NCBI RefSeq assembly: GCF_051622035.1
Contig: NC_135365.1
Coordinates: forward strand, 16,596,001 to 16,660,000
Reading direction: 5' to 3'
DNA: 64,000 nucleotides
DNA from: Arctopsyche grandis
Taxonomy: Eukaryota > Arthropoda > Insecta > Trichoptera > Hydropsychidae
Positions within the stretch are counted from its first letter, which is position 1. Every line of letters begins with the position of its first letter. Below, piece by piece: positions 56,878 through 64,000 of this stretch. The notes under the pieces are model-generated. The model had not been told where the DNA came from. It saw only the letters and a program-made list of their open reading frames with translations, and made no database searches. The translations under genes were made by a program, and so were the position numbers.

Positions 56878-57048
56878 GAATTGATTTTTAAACGAGCCGA
56901 GATAGAGTGTGTGTGGTATGCCTGGGAAAGACCGGATGCGTGTTGTTATGGTCACTTGTTGGAGGACAAGCCCGAAGAGCGTGTACAATAAATAGTTCTG
57001 ACTTAATCTGCGCGTTTCACTTGGAATCCTTCACATCCGGATCCTATA
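56874..57048 (+). repeat. Left LTR (5'-truncated)
   Basis: Shared with the right LTR from TGTAGAATTGATTTTTAAAC to CATCCGGATCCTATA, including the polyadenylation signal AATAAA near 56989. The right LTR probably begins 38 bp earlier, at TGTCATCCGAGGGC (59965), so this copy has lost its start. Confidence 0.85.
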
Positions 57049-57050
57049 TT

Positions 57051-57069
57051 TGGGGGCTTTGTCCGGGAT
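57051..57069 (+). other. Primer binding site, tRNA-Pro-like
   Basis: TGGGGGCTTTGTCCGGGAT starts 2 nt after the LTR and is close to the sequence complementary to the 3' end of tRNA-Pro (TGGGGGCTCGTCCGGGAT), with one extra base and a substitution in the middle. An ATG at 57068 overlaps its end. Confidence 0.65.
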
Positions 57070-57152
57070 GCCTGAAGACATTTCGAGTGACAGCCAGAAG
57101 CGGTCAGACGACGACGCGGAGTTTTGACAGTTGAGGTTAGGACGCGCGCGCG

Positions 57153-58871
57153 ATGACGAGAATGCGGAAGCCCGTGACGTCGGTGACGTCACGTCAGCGA
57201 ACACGCCACACGACGATGATGATATCCACGACGAGAAAGACGACGCCAGTGGCAACGACGACGAGGGAGATACCACAGTTCAATTTCCGAGATCTGGAGG
57301 TTGATTTCGGTCTGCCGAAATATAACGGCAGAAATAGCCCTATTGCAGTGTGGATTGAGCGCCTCGAAGAAAACGCGCAAATCCTCGGCTGGACGGAGAC
57401 ACAACAGTTGGTGTATGGGCGGATGCTGTGTGAAGGAACTGCCAAGAACTTCTTGGACTCGGAAACGGGCATAATCACGTGGGCGATATTAAAAGAACGA
57501 TTGACCAGAGAGTTTGGCCATCAGTTGAATAGTGCGGACGTGCACAGAGAACTGAGGTTAGAGAAAAAGGGAAAAGCAGAAGACAGTTTAAGCTATATCT
57601 ACCGGATGAAGGGGATTGCAGCCAAGTGTAGTTTTATTGAGGAAGAGGCGATTATCGCGTACATAATTGGTGGACTTGGGTTTGATAAGTACGAAAAATT
57701 GATTCTGAGCTGGGCTGGATCTATTAAGGAGCTGAAGACGCGAATTACGCAGTGCGAGAAAATTAGAGAGGACGACGAACCCAGGGTGACGGGGTCCGTG
57801 AGACACCGTGAAAACCGAGAAAGACTGAGTTCACGATGCTACAATTGTAGTGGACGTGGTCACTTAGCAGCCGACTGTAGGTTTAAGACGAGAGGAACTC
57901 GTTGTTTCAATTGTAACGAGTTTGGGCACATATCAGCTCAATGTAACAGCACCAAAACAAAGACTGTCTTGACAATACAAGAAGAAATAAGAGAACCAGT
58001 CAGTATTCCAATACAAGAAGAAATAAGAGAACCAGTCAGTATTCTAACACAAGAGGACGAGGCGAACATGGCTGATGGAGATGTAAACATGGCCGATGTA
58101 AGTGTGAACAGTGATGGTTTGCACAGAAAAAGACCTTTGCAGCAACGGGCTTCACGAGAGATGTCTGCTCAAAGAGAACTCATTGTTTCCAATAATGAAG
58201 AGGACGATGCGAACATGGCTGATGGAGATGTAAACATGGCTGATGTAAGTGTGAACAGTGATGGTTTGCACAGAAAAAGACCTTTGCAGCAACGGGCTTC
58301 ACGAGAGATGTCTGCTCAAAGAGAACTCATTGTTTCCAATGATGAAGAGGACGATGCGAACATGGCTGATGGAGGTGTGAACCTGGCTGATGGAAGTATG
58401 GACGGTGATGGTTTGCAAAGAGGAAGACTTTGGGACTACGGAGACATACCGTCTTCAAATACAGATCAACCACCCGATGATCAATTTAGAAAAGGATCTA
58501 AGGATTATAGTCATTTGAAGAATTCTGAAGATGAGAATAAAGAAGAGGAGAAACATAAAGACAAAGAGAAAGATATGGCTAAATCACAAGAAGGATTAAG
58601 AGACCCAGTCAAAATTTCAACACCGAAGGACACTGTATTCACTTTCAAGCTCGGTCGTAGTCGGATTGATGTTAATTCAATGGAAAAGAAAATAGAACCA
58701 TGGATTGAGAAAAGACTTACTGGATGTATCAGTGAGCTAGAACCAATATGTGTTGACTTCATTTATGGTAAATTACTAGCAGAATATCTGTGGGGTGACG
58801 GCAGATTCCTCGGACAGTCACAGAATCGCCGAGGGCATTGGATAGAATTTAAGTTGCACCGATGGAAGTGA
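57153..58871 (+). CDS. Gag-like protein with two zinc knuckles and a C-terminal PWI-like segment
   Basis: The 572-residue frame has a Gag/capsid-like core at about 47-200 (FGLPKYNGRNSPIAVWIERL, EDSLSYIYRMKGIAAKC, AYIIGGLGFDKYEKLI). Two CX2CX4HX4C knuckles follow at residues 229 (CYNCSGRGHLAADC) and 251 (CFNCNEFGHISAQC). A 12-residue unit (IQEEIREPVSIP) occurs twice, and a 49-residue unit with ANMADGDVNMADVSVNSDG about 2.4 times. A Lys/Glu-rich linker (EEEKHKDKEKDMAK) precedes residues 505-572, where MEKKIEPWIEKRL and CVDFIYGKLLA resemble the PWI domain of RBM25. PWI domains bind nucleic acid in splicing factors. The Thr/Arg-rich first 40 residues are suspect: another frame from ATG 57068 reads acidic there. 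Confidence 0.8.
   Translation: MTRMRKPVTSVTSRQRTRHTTMMISTTRKTTPVATTTREIPQFNFRDLEVDFGLPKYNGRNSPIAVWIERLEENAQILGWTETQQLVYGRMLCEGTAKNFLDSETGIITWAILKERLTREFGHQLNSADVHRELRLEKKGKAEDSLSYIYRMKGIAAKCSFIEEEAIIAYIIGGLGFDKYEKLILSWAGSIKELKTRITQCEKIREDDEPRVTGSVRHRENRERLSSRCYNCSGRGHLAADCRFKTRGTRCFNCNEFGHISAQCNSTKTKTVLTIQEEIREPVSIPIQEEIREPVSILTQEDEANMADGDVNMADVSVNSDGLHRKRPLQQRASREMSAQRELIVSNNEEDDANMADGDVNMADVSVNSDGLHRKRPLQQRASREMSAQRELIVSNDEEDDANMADGGVNLADGSMDGDGLQRGRLWDYGDIPSSNTDQPPDDQFRKGSKDYSHLKNSEDENKEEEKHKDKEKDMAKSQEGLRDPVKISTPKDTVFTFKLGRSRIDVNSMEKKIEPWIEKRLTGCISELEPICVDFIYGKLLAEYLWGDGRFLGQSQNRRGHWIEFKLHRWK
57976..58410 (+). repeat. In-frame tandem repeats within the Gag-like ORF
   Basis: A 36-bp unit is present twice (57976-58050). 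A 147-bp unit starts at 58064, 58211 and 58358; the third is partial. Both periods are multiples of three, so the frame is kept. Confidence 0.9.
58665..58868 (+). other. PWI-like C-terminal segment of the Gag-like ORF
   Basis: Ungapped comparison from memory over about 34 residues (from Met510) gives roughly 15 identities to the RBM25 PWI domain, including the Pro-Trp-Ile signature at 516-518 and Val-Asp-Phe near 534. The second half is more diverged, ending in a HWIEFKLHRWK segment that may correspond to the last helix. This is unlike any usual Gag C-terminus. Confidence 0.65.
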
Positions 58872-59070
58872 AGTGTGCGTTTGTGAATTAGAGAATAAGT
58901 GAAATGCCTGGAGGGTTTTTAGTTAAGCCTTACTTGTAATTTGATGATTGAAAAGTGTAATGTTTTATTGCTTATTCTAGTATTTTTGGGAAGTGCTTTG
59001 TATATTGAATCATGTTTTAATTTGGTTACATGCTTAGAAGAATATAAGATAACTGTATTGAAATGTAATT

Positions 59071-59425
59071 CTAGTAATGTTTTAAAATGTGATTGTTTCC
59101 GATGTAAAGATTTAACCTGTCATTGTAAAGGTATTGATTTTAATGTTTTATTGCTAATTCTAGTAATGTTTTGAAATGTGATTGTTTCCGATGTAAAGAT
59201 TTAACCTGTCATAGTAAAGGTATTGATTTTAATGTTTATTGCTAATTCTAGTAATGTTTTAAAATGTGATTGTTTCCGATGTAAAGATTTAACCTGTCAT
59301 TGTAAAGGTATTGATTTTAATGTTTTATTGCTAATTCTAGTAATGTTTTGAAATGTGATTGTTTCCGATGTAAAGATTTAACTTTTGTCATTGTAAAGGT
59401 ATTGATTTTAATGTTTTGTATTGCT
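59071..59425 (+). repeat. 89-bp tandem repeat in the element's non-coding tail
   Basis: CTAGTAATGTTTT begins at 59071, 59160, 59248 and 59337, with the block GATTGTTTCCGATGTAAAG in each unit. Confidence 0.9.
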
Positions 59426-59734
59426 TGTAATAACTTTAAATTGTAATTGTGATACCTTTCTGTTTTGTATTGCTTGACATAATTTTAAATTGTAATTGTG
59501 ATGATTGTGATGTGTAACTTTATTGAAGATTGAATTGTGTTGAAATGTAAAAATTGATTTGTAGTGAAATGTGTAACGATTAATTTGTTATAATTGTAAT
59601 TGTTATGTAAATTGTAAAATGATTGATGTATAAGTGTATTGAAATGTAGTTGTGATGATGATTGTAATTGTGATTTAAATTGTAATTGTGACAATTGAAA
59701 GCATGTTTAGAAGAATATAAGATGATTTTATGGA

Positions 59735-59940
59735 ATGGAAGATTAAACATTGTTGAGGATGATAGAGGAAATGTTTTAAAAGAATGTAAGATGATACATT
59801 GTATAGAGTGGAAAATGAAATGTAAAAGAATGTGAGATGAAACATTGTTGAGGATGATAGAGGAAATGTTTTAAAAGAATGTAAGATGATACATTGTATA
59901 GAGTAGAAGATGAAATGTAAAAGAATGTGAGATGAAATGC
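59735..59940 (+). repeat. 95-bp tandem repeat in the element's non-coding tail
   Basis: CATTGTTGAGGATGATAGAG occurs near 59748 and 59843, with matching flanks over about two units. Confidence 0.85.
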
Positions 59941-59964
59941 TGTAAAAATATAAAAGACGAAGAA

Positions 59965-60174
59965 TGTCATCCGAGGGCGAATGACAGTCAGGAATGACCG
60001 AATGTAGAATTGATTTTTAAACGAGCCGAGATAGAGTGTGTGTGGTATGCCTGGGAAAGACCGGATGCGTGTTGTTATGGTCACTTGTTGGAGAACAAGC
60101 CTGAAGATAACATGTCCAAATAAATAGTTCTGACTTAATCTGCGCGTTTCACTTGGAATCCTTCACATCCGGAT

Positions 60175-60180
<6 letters not shown>
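59965..60180 (+). repeat. Right LTR
   Basis: A purine-rich AAAAGACGAAGAA (about 59952-59964) could be the polypurine tract, which would set the LTR start at TGTCATCCGAGGGCGAATGA. From 60003 it matches the left LTR. It ends CCTATA directly before the (TA)n array. Confidence 0.8.
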
Positions 60181-60230
<50 letters not shown>

Positions 60231-60265
60231 CTTATATGTATTATATACATATAAGTATGTATATT
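60181..60265. repeat. (TA)n microsatellite and adjoining palindrome
   Basis: The array runs to about 60226. It is followed by TACATACTTATATGTA and its inverse around a short loop (60225-60262). Confidence 0.9.
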
Positions 60266-60271
60266 GAACAA

Positions 60272-60755
60272 AGTAGTAACTGGTTCAAATCCCACTGGTT
60301 TCTGCTGGTCAGACTTTGGTTTGCGACTCCAGGTCCATCGTTTCCTATCAGAGTTTGCCGATTTTTCTGATTTTCATTGAAACGGTTCCTGCAAAATTGG
60401 CACTCCCTCCCCTATTTCCCTCGAAAATCTTTAGTTATTAAAATATTTAGCATATCAAGGTTCACCAGTTTGTGTAAAAACTGTTACAAAAAAATTCTCC
60501 ATAGATGTCTCTGTGGATGATTATTGTATACAAATTCGTATTGTATAAATGCTGTTTGGTCGTATTATAAAATGCTTGCAATGCACTTTGCAATGTTTGA
60601 CCATAGATGTCATATATTATGTATAATGTAAAAATATATACTAATTATGTATTAATATATAATTTGGTGTGTATCTTGATCTGTATAGTACACTCGTCGC
60701 ATTGGAGCGATCTGTAAGACGAGTGTACATGATTAATGAAATAAAAAAAATACAT
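60272..60755 (+). mobile_element. SINE, copy 14 (tail type b)
   Basis: ACTGGTTCAAATCCCACTGG holds box B; box A is missing. After the common body, the tail has an 11-bp perfect stem: GTACACTCGTC (60688-60698), loop GCATTGGAGCGATCTGTAA, GACGAGTGTAC (60718-60728), then ATAAAAAAAA. The same tail type occurs at 4.4 kb. Confidence 0.85.
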
Positions 60756-61124
60756 ATATGGTGTCCAGTCAAAAGCTCTCGATACAAAAGCGCCCCGATA
60801 TTACTGCGAGGTGTTATATCGTTATATGTATGTTGCGAAAAAACCGAATTTAATTCAAATTAATAGCGATGCTTTGTACATACATATATACATAATTTTG
60901 AAAATACGATTTTGTATTACGAAACAATAATTAGTTTGTCAATTTGTTTGCTTTTTGAAAACAAAATCTAGATATCACTCGCGGCATGACGTGAAATCGG
61001 AAATGAATATTGAGCTAATCGAGTTCAATTTAATTAATATTTTATTGGATGTTTGAAAATCGGAAATGAAACTTTTCCGTTAATTTTGTGCGAAATTCGG
61101 CGCGTTAAAATGCTTTTGTATTAT
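60756..61124. other. Non-genic sequence
   Basis: No gene or repeat recognised. Confidence 0.3.
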
Positions 61125-61133
61125 ACATATTAT

Positions 61134-61536
61134 GGGTCTACGTGACGAGCCAGAATGTTAAATTACAGAAAACACAAATATCGGAAGGCAAAGATCGAAA
61201 ATCGAAAGATCTTAAGTCGAAAGATAAAAAAAGGGTGCATGGTAAACGGTACATACTCACGTACATACTCACTTAATTTGCGCGAGCAGGGTACAACAGG
61301 AACAAGAGGAACAAGCATTTCCTCCCGTATTATGCGCGCGCACATTAATACGGGAGGAAAAGCCTGTTTCTCTTGTACCTGTTGTATTCTGCTCGCACAA
61401 ATTAAGTGAGTATGTACCGTTTACCATGCACCCTTTGTTTTTTGATCTTTCGACTTAAGATCTTTCGATTTTCGATCTTTGCCTTCCGATATTTGCGTTT
61501 TCTGTAATTTAACATTCTGGCTCGTCACGGAGACCG
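61134..61536. mobile_element. 403-bp palindromic element (family B), copy 2
   Basis: Same arms as 25654-26056: GGGTCTACGTGACGAGCC on the left, GGCTCGTCACGGAGACCG on the right. ACATATTAT flanks both sides (61125-61133 and 61537-61545), a 9-bp duplication. Length is identical to copy 1 although they differ by substitutions and small indels. Confidence 0.9.
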
Positions 61537-61545
61537 ACATATTAT

Positions 61546-62435
61546 ATGTATATGTATGTATGTATATTATATCATATTTTAATAACGTGCAGCGTTCAAA
61601 GTACCGCCCCTGGCTGTCGAAGTATGAAATTATTAAAAGCGTATTTGAAAACAATGTTCGGTTCGGAATTATTTGATTTGGCCACTCCCCAGATGCCGTA
61701 TTGTATTATTCGGTAGGTATCGTATCGGAGAGACCCTCGCTCGGGAAGTGTACGTACAAGTCCCCAAAGGATGTCCGACTTTTGTCTAATTCCCTCTCAT
61801 CTTTATTTCCCCCACTTCCACTTCCGTTCGTTTTCTTTTCGCAAGGACGAGGGAACAGCTTTTATTGTTGCTACACTTTCGACGTGTATAACGACAAGCC
61901 AGTCTACCGCAGTCGACCCCAAACAAAACAATAAACATTTTATACCCGCCCTTTATACGGAATACGATCGTCAAACGTGATTTATGTAAGGAAATTTCAC
62001 GTCAAATTCCATCACAAAATTAATACAGTATACAGACGAATTGTGACCTTTGATCGAATTTACTGAGAGCGGTATTGATTAGATTTTTTTCAAATTTTTG
62101 TTACAAAACATGCTTACGTATAATTAAATTATAAACATATGTATATATGTAAATTAATACCGGTTTCTTTTTTATCAGAAATATATATAGTAAACATTTG
62201 AAATTAACCTTATTTTGCTCGTTCTAGAGAGCTCAAGACTTCTGTTGCTTTATTACTTTTAATCAGTACTTGTCTTTCGCTATCTTAAACAACTCATTAA
62301 CCTGTTTGTTCAGTTATAAATACTTTTTACCTATGAAAATACATTTGGTTACATTGTTTAAAGTATGGAATTTTTAATTTATGATATCATTACTCTAAAT
62401 ATCTCAATGTACTTGTGACCTTCAAGTTCCTTTGA
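61546..62435. other. Non-genic sequence, GC-richer at 61590-61990
   Basis: Overlapping frames on both strands at 61701-61980 lack motifs. Unique in the window. No gene is called. Confidence 0.28.
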
Positions 62436-63590
62436 GTTTGCTCTATGATGTTTTCAGTATCTTCCTTTAATTTTTGATTTCAAAGGTAGACTAAATACCA
62501 CTAGTTCTTTTGAGATTGGTCTATGATGTTTTCAGTATCTTCCTGTAATTCTTCATTTCAAAGGTCGTACAAATACCACGAGTTCCTTTGAGATAGTTCT
62601 ATGATATTTGCAGTACCTTCCTGTAACTATCATTTGTTCTTTTGTGTTTGGTCTCTGACGTTTTAAGAATCTTCTTATAAGCTTTCATGTCAAAGGTAGA
62701 ACAAATACCATTGATTCTTTTGGTTTCTTTATATTTTGGTCTATGCTACTTTAAGTATCTTCCTGTAACTCCTCATTTCAAAGGTCGAACAACTAACACT
62801 AGTTCTTTTATTTTTTTTATTTATTATTTTATTTTTATTTCATACCAGGAAGGCATTACAGGTAAACCCCAATGCGCCTTCCTGGCCAAATTACAAACAA
62901 TACAGCATTTTTTATTATATACATAAGTCGCTAAATTACGAGACACTGACAAACTCGACAATTAACGAGACATCTATGAATTGTACATACATTTTTATTG
63001 TAATATTTACATTAATCATACTCAAATAGTGGTGACATAGTAGGTAGGAAGGATTTTTAGCCAATTTTTAATCGGGAATCGTTTCAACAATGAAATCAGA
63101 GAAAATTGGCAAACTCTGATAGGAAACGATCAACCAGGAGTCACAAATCCTGGTCTGACCAGCAGCATTACAGATATACTCAGAAAAATTCTTTTTCAAT
63201 CGAGGTCAGCTCAAGGGATCGAACTCGGCGCCTCTCAGTGTTAAGCAGAAGCTTAACGACCGAGCCACGCTGCTGGCTTGGTCTATAATGTTTTTAGTGT
63301 GTTCTATTAACTTTTCCTCTCAAAGATTGCAAAAATACCACTTGCTCCTTTATGTTTGTTCTATGATGTTTTCAGTAACTTTCTATAACCCACAATTTCA
63401 AAGATCGAACAAATACCACTAGTTCTTTTAAGTTTGGTCTATGATTTTTTCAGTATATTCCTGTTTCTTCATTTCAAAGGTCGAACAAATATCATTCGTT
63501 CCCTTGAGTTTCCTCTATGATGTTTTCAGTATCTTCTATTAACTTTATGTTTAAAAAATCGAACAAGTATTTCGAAAGAATTGTTAATTC
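62436..63590. repeat. 78-bp satellite-like tandem array, about nine units, interrupted by a SINE
   Basis: The anchor TCTATGATGTTTTCAGTATC or a variant begins at 62442, 62520, 62598, 62652, 62740, 63282, 63360, 63438 and 63514. Most steps are 76-78 bp; two units have gains or losses. The 542-bp gap between the fifth and sixth anchors equals one unit plus the inserted SINE. A second SINE follows the last unit. Confidence 0.88.
62812..63277 (-). mobile_element. tRNA-derived SINE, copy 15 (tail type a, complete), inside the satellite
   Basis: On the minus strand: GCCAGCAGCGTGGCTCGGTC (box-A region), GAGTTCGATCCCTTG (box B), the complete body, and the tail hairpin (62845-62854 with 62876-62885) followed by an A/T-rich end. 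It is the best-preserved complete copy together with 20683-21105. Confidence 0.9.
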
Positions 63591-63613
63591 ACATATCAAT
63601 TCTTCGTAAATTT

Positions 63614-64000
63614 GCCAGCAGCATAGCTCGGTCGTTAAGCTTCTGTTTAGCGTCGAGAGGCGCCAGGTTCGATCCCATGAGTTGACCTCGATTGAAAAGA
63701 ATTTTTCTCAGTATATCTGTAGTGCTGCTGGTCAGACCTGGATATTTGTGACTCCAGGTCGATCGTTTCCTGTCAGAGTTTGCCAATTTTCTCTGATTTC
63801 ATTGTTGAAACGGTTCCCGGTAAAATTAGCTAAATATCCTTCCTACCTACTACATATGTCACCACTATTTGAGATTGATTAATGTACAATAAAATTTATT
63901 AGTAATGAGTTTTTCAGTGTCTCGTAATTCAGCGACTTGTATAAAAAAAATCTGCAATGTTTGTAATTGGCCAGGAAGGCGCATTGGGGTTACCTGTAAG
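63614..64000 (+). mobile_element. tRNA-derived SINE, copy 16 (tail type a), cut by the window end
   Basis: GCCAGCAGCATAGCTCGGTC (box-A region), AGGTTCGATCCC (box B, 63666-63676), the complete body and the first half of the tail hairpin (GCCAGGAAGGCGCATTGGGG) are present. The window ends inside the hairpin. Confidence 0.9.

Larger units (their letters stand above)
56874..60180 (+). mobile_element. Non-autonomous, gag-only LTR retroelement inserted in a TA array
   Basis: Two direct repeats of about 175 bp (56874-57048 and 60003-60180) differ in only about ten bases, nearly all in one 25-bp patch. A primer-binding-site-like sequence follows the first. A Gag-like ORF and a 1.1-kb tandem-repeat-rich non-coding tail fill the rest. 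No protease, RT, RNase H or integrase motif was found. Both outer ends abut (TA)n. The layout matches gag-only non-autonomous elements (TR-GAG type, described in plants). The zinc knuckles and Gag core look Ty3/gypsy-like. Confidence 0.85.

Overview
This 64-kb window looks like repeat-rich, AT-rich (roughly two-thirds A+T by eye) insect chromosomal DNA. The evidence is the mix of mobile elements: a Jockey-type LINE with PRE_C2HC and zinc-knuckle ORF1, RTE-like LINE tails, tRNA-derived SINEs, hAT, Tc1 and Helitron-like elements and Ty3/gypsy-like LTR elements. There are also (TA)n arrays and very frequent TACATATGTA-type palindromes. No host protein-coding gene, rRNA or functional tRNA is recognisable. 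The window is probably intergenic or intronic. Species and order cannot be fixed from the sequence; Lepidoptera is only a guess.

Layout. 1-7 kb: a LINE 3' fragment, a 93-bp Helitron-like element, two inverted-repeat elements (1293-1588 and 2401-2862), a SINE and an RTE-like LINE tail with a half foldback element. 7-10 kb: a repeat carrying a C-rich insert, a 481-bp palindromic element and unique DNA. 10322-14645: a full-length Jockey-like LINE on the minus strand with both ORFs open and a perfect 13-bp target-site duplication. 15-21.9 kb: SINEs, an RTE-like tail, a Tc1-like transposase pseudogene with a spliceosomal-type intron between (TA)n arrays, and Helitron-like repeats. 22.4-26.1 kb: a second LINE family, a hAT deletion derivative with an 8-bp TSD, and a 403-bp palindromic element. 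27-34.5 kb: unattributed ORFs, a 324-bp tandem duplication, a 5'-truncated sibling of the Jockey-like LINE, a solo LTR and a 370-bp foldback element. 35.7-36.4 kb: a foldback with C/G-rich tandem arms. 36-44 kb: mostly unique DNA with GC-richer islands. 44.3-47.2 kb: a LINE tail carrying nested SINE and hAT insertions. 49-54 kb: a foldback element, another inverted-repeat element and two RTE-like tails. 56874-60180: a gag-only LTR retroelement between TA arrays. 61-64 kb: the second 403-bp element, then a 78-bp satellite split by SINEs.

Three observations stand out. First, the LTR element has no pol, and its Gag-like ORF ends in a segment resembling the PWI domain of the splicing factor RBM25, which suggests capture of a host gene fragment. 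Second, the SINE family carries 3' hairpins in which a related loop is kept while both strands of the stem are exchanged together. Third, three SINE copies contain near-perfect local palindromes, as expected from template switching.

All functional calls come from reading motifs by eye. No database search, alignment program or folding program was run.
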